DNA of 64,000 nucleotides from Ketogulonicigenium robustum (GTDB lineage Bacteria > Pseudomonadota > Alphaproteobacteria > Rhodobacterales > Rhodobacteraceae). The DNA lies in the NCBI RefSeq assembly GCF_002117445.1, contig NZ_CP019938.1:124001-188000 (forward strand). Direction: 5' to 3'. The notes below the pieces were generated by a model. That model ran no database searches. It was not told the DNA's origin and saw only the letters and a program-made list of their open reading frames with translations. Shown here piece after piece: positions 43,185 through 52,341 of the stretch; positions within the stretch are counted from its first letter, which is position 1; the number at the start of each line of letters is the position of its first letter. The translations under genes and the position numbers were made by a program.

Positions 43185-44417
43185 ATGACCAGAATGACGC
43201 TGCAAGACAAACTGGCGATTCTTTCCGATGCCGCCAAATACGACGCCTCCTGCGCATCCAGCGGGGGCGAAAAACGCGACGCGCGCCAAGGTGGCGTCGG
43301 ATCATCGGGCGGCAGCGGCATCTGCCACGCATATACGCCCGACGGACGCTGCATCAGCCTGCTCAAAATTCTGATGACGAATTTCTGCATTTTCGATTGC
43401 GCCTATTGCATCAACCGCGTCTCCTCGAACGTCGAACGGGCGCGTTTCAGCGTCGAGGAAGTGGTCACGCTGACGCTGGAATTCTACCGCCGTAACTATA
43501 TCGAGGGGCTATTCCTCTCCTCGGGGATCATCCGCTCGCCCGACCAGACGATGGCCGACATGGCGCGGATCGCACGGACGCTGCGGCAAGACCACGGCTT
43601 CAAAGGCTACATCCACCTGAAAACCATCCCCGACGCCGCCCCCGACCTGATCCGCGAGGCGGGCCTTTACGCCGACCGCCTGTCGATCAATGTCGAGCTG
43701 CCGCAAGACGCCAGCGTGCGCAAGTTCGCCCCCGAAAAACGCCCCGAGACGATCCGCGCCGCCATGGCCCAAGTCCGGCTAGAGGGCGAGGCCGCGACCG
43801 ATAAATCCCACACCGGCAAACGTCCGCCCCGCTTCGCCCCCGCTGGCCAAAGCACGCAAATGATCATCGGCGCCGACGCAACCGACGATGTGACCATCCT
43901 CAAAAGCGCGACGCGGCTTTATACCGGCTACAAACTGCGGCGGGTTTACTATTCCGCCTTCTCACCCATCCCCGACGCCTCGGCCGCGCTGCCGCTGATC
44001 CAGCCGCCGCTGCTGCGCGAGCACCGGCTGTATCAGGCCGACTGGCTGCTGCGCTTCTATGGCTTCAGCGCCGACGAAATCGCCACCGGCACGCAGGCGG
44101 GTCACCTTGACCTTGATATCGACCCCAAACTGGCCTGGGCCCTGCAGCATCGCGGCCTGTTCCCGCTGGATATCAACCGCGCCCCGCGTGACATGCTGCT
44201 GCGGGTGCCCGGCTTCGGCACGCGCACGGTCGACCGCATCATCGCCAGCCGCCGCAGCCGCGCCCTGCGGTACGAAGATCTGGTTCGGATGGGCGCGCTG
44301 ATGAAAAAGGCCAAGCCCTTCATCACCGCCCCGGGGTGGACACCGCGCGCGCTTCTCGACAGCAGCGATCTGCGCGCCCGCTTCGCCCCGCCGCCCGAAC
44401 AACTGCGCCTGCTGTGA
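43185..44417 (+). CDS. Putative DNA modification/repair radical SAM protein
   Basis: A 410-residue radical SAM enzyme. The cluster-binding motif is CIFDCAYC (CX3CX2C, about residues 67-74). A C-terminal helix-hairpin-helix DNA-binding segment (LLRVPGFGTRTVDRIIASRR) is clear. The family is the one annotated as a putative DNA modification/repair radical SAM protein, and is nearly always next to a UdgX/DUF4130 gene, as here (GTGA overlap). The substrate is unknown; repair of a damaged or modified base is a reasonable idea. It is probably transcribed with the UdgX gene. Confidence 0.88.
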   Translation: MTRMTLQDKLAILSDAAKYDASCASSGGEKRDARQGGVGSSGGSGICHAYTPDGRCISLLKILMTNFCIFDCAYCINRVSSNVERARFSVEEVVTLTLEFYRRNYIEGLFLSSGIIRSPDQTMADMARIARTLRQDHGFKGYIHLKTIPDAAPDLIREAGLYADRLSINVELPQDASVRKFAPEKRPETIRAAMAQVRLEGEAATDKSHTGKRPPRFAPAGQSTQMIIGADATDDVTILKSATRLYTGYKLRRVYYSAFSPIPDASAALPLIQPPLLREHRLYQADWLLRFYGFSADEIATGTQAGHLDLDIDPKLAWALQHRGLFPLDINRAPRDMLLRVPGFGTRTVDRIIASRRSRALRYEDLVRMGALMKKAKPFITAPGWTPRALLDSSDLRARFAPPPEQLRLL

Positions 44418-45847
44418 CCTACGCCGTTACCCTGCCTGCCGACAACCCGTTCGAGGGGTGGCGGGCGGCGGCGCGTGTGGCCATCAGCCACCGCATTCAG
44501 CCCGCTGCCATCGCATGGTCAGATAGCGCGGCCCCCGAACTGTTTGCACCCGCACCGCTGCCCGACACACCCGGCCCGCATCAGGCGCGCGTCACCCCCG
44601 CGTTTCTAAAGCTCGCCCGCTCCGTCTTGTGGCACAGCGCGGCGGACAGGTTCGCCCTGCTGTATCACGCGCTGTGGCGCATCGATGGCGGCGATGGCGA
44701 CCCGCTGTCGCAGGCCGACCCGCTGGGCCGCCGTCTCAATCTTATGGCAAAATCCGTGGGGCGCGACATCCACAAAATGCATGCCTTCGTGCGGTTTCGC
44801 GAACTGCCCGCAGGCCCCCGCCGCCGTTTTGCCGCGTGGTTCGAACCCGAACACCGCATTTTGCGCCCTGCCAGCAGCTTCTTCGCCAAGCGCTTTGCCG
44901 ATATGGATTGGGTCATCGCCACCCCGCACCTGACCGCCGAATTCACCGATGGCACGCTGCGCTTCTTGCCCGCCGCGCCGCGCCCGACCCTGCCCGACGA
45001 CGCCTCCGAGGCGCTGTGGGCCACCTATTTCGCCAATATCTTCAACCCTGCGCGCGTCAAACTGGCCGCCATGCGCAGCGAAATGCCCAAGAAATATTGG
45101 AAAAACATGCCCGAAACGCAGCTGATCCCCGCGATGCTGCAAGATGCCGAGGCCCGCGTTGCCCGCATGCGCGCGGCTGCCAGCACAACGCCCACACCGC
45201 GGGCCGCCGCTATCTCGACCCGCTACCGCGCCGCGCAAGCCCTGCCCGACAGCATCCCCGAAACCTTGGATGCGGCGCGCACCGCCGCGCTGCACTGCCG
45301 CCGCTGCGACCTGTGCGAAGCCGCGACCCAAACCGTCTGGGGCCTTGGCAACCCCGCCGCCCCCCTGATGATCGTCGGCGAACAACCCGGCGACCGCGAG
45401 GATCTGACCGGCCAGCCCTTCGTCGGCCCCGCCGGCACGCTGCTGCACGACCTGATGGCCGAGGCCGCTTTGCCCAGCGACCAGATCTGGCTGACGAACG
45501 CGGTCAAACATTTCAAATTCACCCCGCGCGGCAAGCAGCGCCTGCACCAGTCACCCACGCGGGGCGAAATCCAGCACTGCCGCTGGTGGCTAGGGCTGGA
45601 AATGGCCTTCGTTGAACCAAAACTGGTGGTCGCTTTAGGCGCCAGCGCCGCCTTTGCGCTGACGCAGAACGACGCGCCCCTGACTAATCGGCGCGGCACA
45701 ACAGAAACCGGCCTGCACGGCGGGCCGGTGCTGATCACATGGCACCCCGCCGCCCTGCTGCGCCAGCCCGATCCGGCCTTGCGCGCGGCCCAGAAGGCGC
45801 AGCTTTTGGTCGACCTGCAAACCGCCCGCGCGGCCCTAGGGGTATAG
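44414..45847 (+). CDS. DUF4130 - UdgX fusion, uracil-DNA binding protein
   Basis: A protein of 477 residues from the GTG at 44414. The N-terminal part (about 1-270) matches the DUF4130 DNA-metabolism family. The C-terminal part is a UdgX-type uracil-DNA glycosylase fold: cysteines CRRCDLCEA for the Fe-S cluster, GEQPGDREDLTGQPFVGPAG as motif A, the loop KQRLH in place of the usual KRRIH (histidine that bonds uracil-DNA covalently retained), and ITWHPAALLR as motif B. It overlaps the radical SAM gene by 4 bases. The last 12 bases overlap the convergent gene at 45836. Confidence 0.86.
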   Translation: MTYAVTLPADNPFEGWRAAARVAISHRIQPAAIAWSDSAAPELFAPAPLPDTPGPHQARVTPAFLKLARSVLWHSAADRFALLYHALWRIDGGDGDPLSQADPLGRRLNLMAKSVGRDIHKMHAFVRFRELPAGPRRRFAAWFEPEHRILRPASSFFAKRFADMDWVIATPHLTAEFTDGTLRFLPAAPRPTLPDDASEALWATYFANIFNPARVKLAAMRSEMPKKYWKNMPETQLIPAMLQDAEARVARMRAAASTTPTPRAAAISTRYRAAQALPDSIPETLDAARTAALHCRRCDLCEAATQTVWGLGNPAAPLMIVGEQPGDREDLTGQPFVGPAGTLLHDLMAEAALPSDQIWLTNAVKHFKFTPRGKQRLHQSPTRGEIQHCRWWLGLEMAFVEPKLVVALGASAAFALTQNDAPLTNRRGTTETGLHGGPVLITWHPAALLRQPDPALRAAQKAQLLVDLQTARAALGV

Positions 45848-46711
45848 CACCTGCGCCAAGCGGCGAATTTGCCCCGCCGTGCGCGGCCCGAAACCGATCA
45901 TCAGGTTATCCTCTAGCACCACCAACGCGTTATTGCGCGCGGCAGCCGAGGCCTGAAACGCGGGCATCGCGAATACATCCGCCGCCAGCGGGCCGCCATG
46001 GCCGTCGGGCATCAAGATGACCACCTCGGGGTCGCGCTCCAAGATCAACTCGGGCGAGGCCTGCAAATAGCCCTCGTGGTCGGCAAAGACGTTGTTGCCC
46101 CCCGCCGCGCGCATGATCTCGCCCGCAGCCGTGTTGCGCCCCGCCGCGCTAAAGCGCAGCAGCCCGTGGAAAAACACGGTGCGCGGGCGCGCCTCCAGCG
46201 GGATACCGGCGCTCAGCGCCTCGGCAGCCGCATAATCGGCGGCAATCTCGCGCGACAGGGCCTCGCCCGCCGTCACGCGATCAACCGCCGCCGCGATGAT
46301 CTGCACCTTGCGCAAAATCCCCGCTAGCGAAAAGTCGCGCGGCACCGTGACGAACGGAATGAACCGCTGCGCCAGCAGTTCGACCACATCGACGGGGCCG
46401 ATATCCTCGGCGGCGATGATCAGATCAGCCGCGACCGACATCACCCCCTCGGGCGATAGCGCGCGCCGCTGCCCTAACGACGGCAGATCCGCCAAAGCCG
46501 CCGGAAACGTCGAGGATTGATCCCGCGCCACCACGCGGCCCCCCGCGCCCAGGGCAAAAATGATCTCGCTGATATCGGGGCCAAGGCTGATGATCCGCCC
46601 CGTGGCGCGCGGCAGCACCGGCTGGTTGCTTGCGTCCAGCACATCGGCAAAACCCGCGCGCGGGGCGAACAACACCCCGCCCGCAGCGGCCAGAAAATGA
46701 CGCCTTTGCAT
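45836..46711 (-). CDS. Heme/siderophore ABC transporter substrate-binding protein (HmuT-like)
   Basis: A 291-residue exported protein (MQRRHFLAAAGGVLFAPRAG, a twin-arginine-like signal, then FADVLD). Class III binding-protein features are IISLGPDISEIIFALGAG and AADLIIAAEDIGPVDVVELL. The order receptor - siderophore-interacting protein - binding protein indicates a role in iron or heme uptake. No permease or ATPase gene adjoins, so it must use components encoded elsewhere, for example the FecCD-type pair at 8012-9789 or others outside the window. Confidence 0.8.
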   Translation of the reverse strand: MQRRHFLAAAGGVLFAPRAGFADVLDASNQPVLPRATGRIISLGPDISEIIFALGAGGRVVARDQSSTFPAALADLPSLGQRRALSPEGVMSVAADLIIAAEDIGPVDVVELLAQRFIPFVTVPRDFSLAGILRKVQIIAAAVDRVTAGEALSREIAADYAAAEALSAGIPLEARPRTVFFHGLLRFSAAGRNTAAGEIMRAAGGNNVFADHEGYLQASPELILERDPEVVILMPDGHGGPLAADVFAMPAFQASAAARNNALVVLEDNLMIGFGPRTAGQIRRLAQVLYP

Positions 46712-46715
46712 GGGC

Positions 46716-47807
46716 TTACCCCGCCATATGCCCGCTGGTGCCGCGCCGCCAATAGGCCGCAACCAACGTCTGGTCGCGCCCAAGGCCCAGCGTCCCGCGC
46801 CAGTATTCACGCACCGCAGTGGCGTGGGCGGCCTCGGCTGCGAACCAGCCGAACGCATTGCCCGATGGGAAAGGCTGCGCCAAGATGGCCGCTTCCAAAG
46901 CCGCACCTGCGGGCGCATCGCCGCGGTAAATCCAGTGCAGCGCGATGCCCGTCTGATTAGCAATCGGCTGCACGTCGGCCTCGCGCGCCACCTCGACAAA
47001 GGCATGGCCGGACGCAGCGGCGGGCAGGCTTTCCAACATGCGCGCAATCGCAGGCAGGCCGGTTTCGTCCGCACCCAGCAAATAGTGGTCGGCCTGCGGC
47101 TTCAGCGGTCGGCCAACGGGGCCGATGACGCCGACATGTTCACCGACCTGCACCGTCCGCGCCCACGTCGCCCCGGGCCCATCGGTATCGTGCAGCAGCA
47201 GGTCGATATCCATCCAGCCTTCGGCGGCGTTCAGCTGGCGCACGGTGTAGACGCGGGGGGCGGGCTTATTTTCGGGGTCGGGCCACAGGGGCAACCCATC
47301 GGGCCCCGCAATCGGCCAAACCGGCGCAGGCACTTCGGGGGTCGGAAGTTGCAGACGCACATGCATCGCACCAAAGGCGGCAAACCGGTCCAGCCCCGTC
47401 CCATGCAGGCGGACGCGCTGCATATGCGGCGTGATGCGCACGCTGGCCGCAACCTCCATCAGCCGAAAGGATTCCAAATGCGTGTCGCCCGCATTGTCGC
47501 CCTGCCACACCACCGCAGGCGGATTGGGGCGCGCATAAACCCGCACCGCCGTCGCCATCAGATCTTTCAGCCGCGCCAACCCTGTCGCCGCCTCGGCCCC
47601 GCCTTGCAGCACCAGCCCCGCCGCATCCCAGCGCAGGGCCAGCCAACCAAAGGGGTATTCCATCCGGACACTATCGGGCGCCTCGGCTGCGATCACCGCC
47701 TGATAGCTGGCCAGCCGGTCGCGGATCTGCGGCATAATCGCCGCCACATCGCTGCGCGCCACGGTGGCGTAGCACTGAAGTTCACCCATCACGTTCATCC
47801 AATTCAT
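46716..47807 (-). CDS. Siderophore-interacting protein with N-terminal DUF2218-like domain
   Basis: A 363-residue protein. The N-terminal about 100 residues (ATVARSDVAAIMPQIRDRLA, WLALRWDAAGLVLQ) look like DUF2218; the remainder is a siderophore-interacting FAD/NAD(P)H reductase: ITPHMQRVRLHGTGLDRFAA, PRVYTVRQLNAAEGWMDIDL, and the C-terminal VAYWRRGTSGHMAG. The RxYTxR motif and this C-terminal tail are hallmarks of the family that reduces ferric siderophores in the cytoplasm. It starts 4 bases before the binding-protein gene. Starts at 47807, 47798 and 47789 are all possible. Confidence 0.85.
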   Translation of the reverse strand: MNWMNVMGELQCYATVARSDVAAIMPQIRDRLASYQAVIAAEAPDSVRMEYPFGWLALRWDAAGLVLQGGAEAATGLARLKDLMATAVRVYARPNPPAVVWQGDNAGDTHLESFRLMEVAASVRITPHMQRVRLHGTGLDRFAAFGAMHVRLQLPTPEVPAPVWPIAGPDGLPLWPDPENKPAPRVYTVRQLNAAEGWMDIDLLLHDTDGPGATWARTVQVGEHVGVIGPVGRPLKPQADHYLLGADETGLPAIARMLESLPAAASGHAFVEVAREADVQPIANQTGIALHWIYRGDAPAGAALEAAILAQPFPSGNAFGWFAAEAAHATAVREYWRGTLGLGRDQTLVAAYWRRGTSGHMAG

Positions 47808-47854
47808 ATTGAAAATGGCACAGGGGGCGCATCATCTGCGCCCCCGCCCTGCAA

Positions 47855-49915
47855 TCAGCCGCCCAAGCGTTTGGTAAAGGCGATGCGCACGGTGCGGCCA
47901 CGGCCCTGTTCGATATCCGACGATGTCGACCAGCCCGACTGCGGGTCGGTGTAGGCGACGTCCAGCAGGTTCTCGACGCCGAAATCGACGCGCCAGTCGT
48001 TCGCGCCCTCATAGCTGGCGAACAGGTTCACCAGATCCACGCTGGGGTATTCGGTCGAACCGGTCGACAAAACGCGCGTGACCGATCCAAGGTATTGATA
48101 TTCCAGCCCGTATTGCAGGCGGTCATCCATCGCCCGCAGGCCCACACGCGCGGTCATATTGTCCAGCGGCGTGTTGGTCAGCGTCGCGCCCGTATCGTCC
48201 AACGTGGCATCAACAAACGCCCCCGCCAGCGAGACATAGCCGGCCCCGAAATCATAGGTGCCTTCCAGCTCGACCCCCTCCAGCGTCGCATCGCCGACGT
48301 TGGCATAGGTCGTCGCACCGCTGGGGGCGCGCGCGGTCTCGATGTAATCGCCCACATGGGTGCGGAAGGCGGTGACCTTGGCGGTCAACAGATCGCTGCC
48401 GGTGAACACCTGCCCGAAGTCGAGGTTCGCGCCCAGTTCCCAGCTTTTCGCAACTTCCGGGCGCAGCAACAGGTTCGGCTCGTAGCCCGCGCCATGCGCG
48501 CCGTTGCGGCGGAACGTCTCTTGCAAATGCGGCGAGCGGTAGCCCTCGGAATAGGTCGCGAACAGCTGCACGCTGTCGGTCACATCATAGCCCAGCGAAA
48601 CGCGCGGCGACCAGCGATCGCCCGACAAGGTCGCGTCTGTCGCAGGCGCACCGGGGGCAGCTTTGGTCACGCCCTGCAATTCGTAGCTGTCATAGCGCAG
48701 CGCGCCGATCAGTTCCAACGCCCCGCGGCGGCCCTGCCACTGTGCGAAAACACCGCCGATGTCCTGCGTGCCGCCGCCAAAGTGGTCGGCGTCCGACTCG
48801 CCCTTGATCCGCGCGTAATCGCCGCCGAACACCAACGTCTGGTCCCAGCCGCCTGCGGCGAAGCGGGACACGTTCTGCACGTTCACGCCCGATGTGCTGA
48901 CATCGTAGTAACGGCTTGCCCCGATGGCACTGGCCGGCCAAATCTGGCTCTGGTCATTGTCGGTGCTGCTGACATAGCCGCGAATGGTAAAGTCGATCAG
49001 GTCATTTTCCGCCGGATCGTAATGATACGACAGGCTGGCCGTATCGGTGTAAGTCTCGGTGTCATAACGGCTAAGCGTGGCCGAGGTCGACCCGCTGGAG
49101 CCCGAAATCACGTCATCGGTGATCTGGCGCATAAAGCTGAACTTCAGCTCGTGCCCCTCGGCGGGGCGCCACGTGGCCTTGCCGAACCCTGCCCGAATTT
49201 CCTCGCCAGTCCAGCGCACCAGATCGCCGTTGCCGTCCTTGTATTCGTCGCTGTTACGATAGGACAGCGATGAAATCACGTCGAAATTATCACCCAGACG
49301 CACCGCACCCGTCGCCGTGGTCGAGAACCCCTCGCCGTTGCTTCCATAGCGCAGACGCTGGCTGAAAGCCCAGCTTTCGTCGGCCGCCAGCATATCGCCC
49401 GCATCGCGCGTCTCGAACGCGACCACGCCGCCAATCCCGCCCGATCCGTATGTGTTCGAGGCCGGCCCCCGCACCACGACGACCTGCTTCAGCAAATCGG
49501 GGTCCAGATAGAACGACCCCGACCCATGGCCCACACGCCAGAAATCCTGCCGCGCGCCATCGATGGTCACCACCACGCGGCCCATCTGCTGCATGCCGCG
49601 CAGGTTCACGGCAACCGACGCGTCATCCCCGCTCATCGTCGCGCCAACACCTGGCACGCGGCGCAGCACATCAGCGACCGAGGCCGCCTGCCCCCGTTCC
49701 AGATCCGCGCTGGTGACGGCGCTGACGCCGGTCAGGGCCTCCAATGCAGTCTGTTCGGTGCGCAGATCGCCGGTGATGACCACGGTGCCCAGCGTCAGGC
49801 CGGCATCGTTTTGGGGCGCAGTTTGCGCCAACACAGGGGTTGCAATAAATGGGGCCGTCAGCGCGCAAAGCGCGACCGCGCCGCGCAGCATGCTGCGGTT
49901 CGATGAATACATCAT
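47855..49915 (-). CDS. TonB-dependent outer-membrane receptor (heme/hemoglobin-like)
   Basis: A 686-residue receptor with a signal peptide (ends TPVLAQ, about residue 30). The plug has TGVSAVTSADLERGQAASVA, VNLRGMQQMGRVVVTIDGAR and VVVVRGPASNTYGSGGIGGV, a pattern of the hemoglobin/heme receptor family. The barrel ends in VRIAFTKRLGG. It lacks an STN domain, so unlike the 20760 receptor it does not signal. It is the first gene of the minus-strand receptor - SIP - binding protein unit. The start at 49915 has GAAGG about 11 bases upstream; 49912 is an alternative. A Fur or Irr box was not recognised. Confidence 0.86.
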   Translation of the reverse strand: MMYSSNRSMLRGAVALCALTAPFIATPVLAQTAPQNDAGLTLGTVVITGDLRTEQTALEALTGVSAVTSADLERGQAASVADVLRRVPGVGATMSGDDASVAVNLRGMQQMGRVVVTIDGARQDFWRVGHGSGSFYLDPDLLKQVVVVRGPASNTYGSGGIGGVVAFETRDAGDMLAADESWAFSQRLRYGSNGEGFSTTATGAVRLGDNFDVISSLSYRNSDEYKDGNGDLVRWTGEEIRAGFGKATWRPAEGHELKFSFMRQITDDVISGSSGSTSATLSRYDTETYTDTASLSYHYDPAENDLIDFTIRGYVSSTDNDQSQIWPASAIGASRYYDVSTSGVNVQNVSRFAAGGWDQTLVFGGDYARIKGESDADHFGGGTQDIGGVFAQWQGRRGALELIGALRYDSYELQGVTKAAPGAPATDATLSGDRWSPRVSLGYDVTDSVQLFATYSEGYRSPHLQETFRRNGAHGAGYEPNLLLRPEVAKSWELGANLDFGQVFTGSDLLTAKVTAFRTHVGDYIETARAPSGATTYANVGDATLEGVELEGTYDFGAGYVSLAGAFVDATLDDTGATLTNTPLDNMTARVGLRAMDDRLQYGLEYQYLGSVTRVLSTGSTEYPSVDLVNLFASYEGANDWRVDFGVENLLDVAYTDPQSGWSTSSDIEQGRGRTVRIAFTKRLGG

Positions 49916-50176
49916 TGAGGTACCAGCCTTCAAAAGCGGCAAACCCCAACAGGCGACCGCTTGCTAACACATATTTTGGGGAATTGGCGGGCAGGCACGG
50001 ACGCCAACTTGCTGCGGGCCATCTTTCCCGCCGCGCCCAAACTGTCAACCCCGCTGAACGCCGCATCCGCACGCGCCGGGGCTTTGGCGCAACACGCACG
50101 CTTTTGTGTGCGCAAAACGGCAAAAGGCGCGAGGTTTCCCCCGCGCCCGTGCCAAAACGTCAATCTGCCGCAAAAA

Positions 50177-51205
50177 TCAGGCGGTCAGTTCCTGTCGTAC
50201 AATAGCCGCACCCGCAGCCAGCGCTTGCAGCTTGCCCCGCGCGACCGCGCGCGGCAGCGGCGCCATCCCGCAGTTGGTGCACGGGTACAGGTTGCCTGCG
50301 TCGACGAATTGCAGGGCCTTGCGCAGGGTTGCGGCCACTTCCTCGGGGGTCTCGACGGTGTGGCTGGCCACATCAATCGCGCCGACCATCACCTTCTTGC
50401 CACGGATCAGTTCGATCAAATCCATCGGCACGTGCGAATTCTGGCACTCCAGCGAGACCATATCGATGTTCGATTGCTGGATCTTGGGGAAGATCTTCTC
50501 GTACTGCCGCCACTCATCCCCGAGGGTCTTCTTCCAATCGGTGTTGGCCTTGATGCCGTAGCCGTAGCAGATATGCACCGCCGTCTGGCACTTCAGGCCC
50601 TCGATCGCCCGCTCCAACGTGGCGATGCCCCAGTCGTTCACCTCGTCGAAAAAGACATTATAGGCCGGCTCATCAAACTGGATGATATCGACGCCCGCCG
50701 CTTCCAGCTCACGCGCCTCTTGGTTCAGGATCGCGGCAAATTCCCACGCCAGCTTTTCGCGGCTTTTGTAATGCGCGTCATACAACGTGTCGATCATGGT
50801 CATCGGGCCGGGCAGCGCCCATTTGATCGGCGCCTTGGTCTGCTGGCGCAGAAACTTTGCATCCTCGACAAACACCGGCTTCTCGCGCGAGACAGCGCCC
50901 ACCACAGTCGGCACGCTGGCGTCATAGCGGTTGCGGATCCGCACCGTTTCGCGCTGGTTGAAATCGACGCCTGCCAGATGTTCAATAAATGTCGTCACGA
51001 AATGCTGACGGGTCTGCTCGCCATCGCTGACGATATCGATCCCCGCGCAGGTTTGTTCCTGCAGCGCGACGCGCAGCGCATCCTGTTTGCCCTCGATCAG
51101 GGCATCGCCCTGCAGTTTCCACGGCGACCACAGCTTCTCGGGCTCGGCCAGCCAACTGGGTTTAGGCAAGCTACCGGCGGTGGATGTGGGTAGAAGACGT
51201 GTCAT
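50177..51205 (-). CDS. mesD: Core-MetE methionine synthase (MesD-like)
   Basis: A 342-residue protein equal to the catalytic C-terminal half of MetE, without its N-terminal folate-binding domain. Zinc/homocysteine residues are visible in AVHICYGYG (near residue 215) and YPCTNCGMAPLPR (C-terminal CTNCG). IIQFDEPAYN is the central conserved motif. The gene 25 bases upstream is a DUF1852 protein, a pairing described for MesD with MesX, a folate-independent, oxygen-requiring methionine synthase family. The start MTRLLPTSTAGSLPK fits core-MetE N-termini. The alternative label is a methylcobalamin:homocysteine methyltransferase-like protein. Confidence 0.86.
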   Translation of the reverse strand: MTRLLPTSTAGSLPKPSWLAEPEKLWSPWKLQGDALIEGKQDALRVALQEQTCAGIDIVSDGEQTRQHFVTTFIEHLAGVDFNQRETVRIRNRYDASVPTVVGAVSREKPVFVEDAKFLRQQTKAPIKWALPGPMTMIDTLYDAHYKSREKLAWEFAAILNQEARELEAAGVDIIQFDEPAYNVFFDEVNDWGIATLERAIEGLKCQTAVHICYGYGIKANTDWKKTLGDEWRQYEKIFPKIQQSNIDMVSLECQNSHVPMDLIELIRGKKVMVGAIDVASHTVETPEEVAATLRKALQFVDAGNLYPCTNCGMAPLPRAVARGKLQALAAGAAIVRQELTA

Positions 51206-51230
51206 CGAAATTGACCTCTGCTTGGTGGGA

Positions 51231-52202
51231 TCAACGCGCGTATTGCGCCGACCATTGGTCCAGAACAGCACCGTAAGGTGCAATGAAATGCTGCTGCGTG
51301 AACTGCCCCTGCGCAATCCCCAGCCGCGTCCGCTCCTCGCGATCATAGAAGATCCGCGTCGGCGCGTAATCTTCGTTTTTCAGGCTGGGCTTGAAATGCT
51401 GACCTGCGGCGGAATTGGCGTTGTAAATCTCGGGGCGATAGATTTTTTGAAACGTTTCCATAGTGGCAATCGTCCCGATCAGCTGCAGGGGGGTGTAATC
51501 GTTCAGCAGGTCGCCCGCGCAGTAAAACGCAAAGGGTGCGACACTGCCCGGCGGCATGAAATACCGCGCTTGCAGCCCCATTTTCTGAAAATACTGGTCG
51601 GTCAGCGACCAGCCCTCGGTGCTGTATTCCGCCCCCAACACAGGATGGGTATTGGCCGTCCGCTGATATGCCTTGCTTTCCGACACGCTGATGCAAATCA
51701 CCGGCGGGGCCGCAAAACGCGCGGTAAATACATCGGACGCCACCAGACTTTTGAACAAGTTGCCGTGCAGATCGCCAAACCCCGCGGGCGCGCCGCTGGC
51801 GCCGCCGGCCAAATGCGCGCGCAGCAACACGCTGAAATCATAGTCGCGCACATAGGACGAGAAGTTGTTCCCCACGATTCCCGCGCGCTGCTGCCCCGTC
51901 TTGTGGTCGATAATCGTGGTCTGCAGCACCTCGATCAGCGGGAAGCTTTCGGCTTCGTCTGCGACCGCCATGTTCACAGTCACAATGTCCAACGCAACGC
52001 TATAGCGGTCGCTTTCAGGGTTGTCCCAATGCGCCAGCGTATTGAACCGGTTGTCGATCATCCGCATCACATTGCGCAAGTTCTGCTGGCGCTGCGCACC
52101 ACGGGCCAAATTTGCGAAGTTCGTTGTCAGCCGCGTGCCATCGGCAGGGACATAACTGTCATCGAACCGCACGGTGTCGAGGGTAAATACAAAGTCTCTC
52201 AT
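51231..52202 (-). CDS. mesX: DUF1852 protein, MesX-like partner of core-MetE
   Basis: A 323-residue cytoplasmic protein starting MRDFVFTLDTVRFDDSYVPA. The family DUF1852 is known almost only beside core-MetE genes; genetic work in other bacteria named it MesX and showed that MesD needs it. No cofactor motif is obvious. It is transcribed just before mesD, 25 bases apart, and after metR with a 139-base gap holding the palindrome at 52320. Confidence 0.85.
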   Translation of the reverse strand: MRDFVFTLDTVRFDDSYVPADGTRLTTNFANLARGAQRQQNLRNVMRMIDNRFNTLAHWDNPESDRYSVALDIVTVNMAVADEAESFPLIEVLQTTIIDHKTGQQRAGIVGNNFSSYVRDYDFSVLLRAHLAGGASGAPAGFGDLHGNLFKSLVASDVFTARFAAPPVICISVSESKAYQRTANTHPVLGAEYSTEGWSLTDQYFQKMGLQARYFMPPGSVAPFAFYCAGDLLNDYTPLQLIGTIATMETFQKIYRPEIYNANSAAGQHFKPSLKNEDYAPTRIFYDREERTRLGIAQGQFTQQHFIAPYGAVLDQWSAQYAR

Positions 52203-52319
52203 CGTCAGATCGTATCCGGCTTGCTGTTTTCTGCAGGTGGCACCACTGCGCCGACCCCGCCCTGCTATGCGATATGACAGACTACAAACATGAAAAAAAA
52301 TGAATATTTCTTAACAAAC

Positions 52320-52336
52320 CATGACAGTGTGTCATG
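52320..52336. promoter_or_regulatory. Inverted repeat CATGACA-GTG-TGTCATG
   Basis: A perfect 7-base dyad with a 3-base centre, 6 bases past the metR stop and about 118 bases upstream of mesX. The element TGTCATGTTC recurs at 53229-53238, upstream of metR. It may be a MetR-type or other operator for the methionine genes; it does not match the E. coli MetR consensus (TGAA-N5-TTCA). Confidence 0.45.
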
Positions 52337-52341
52337 TTCTG

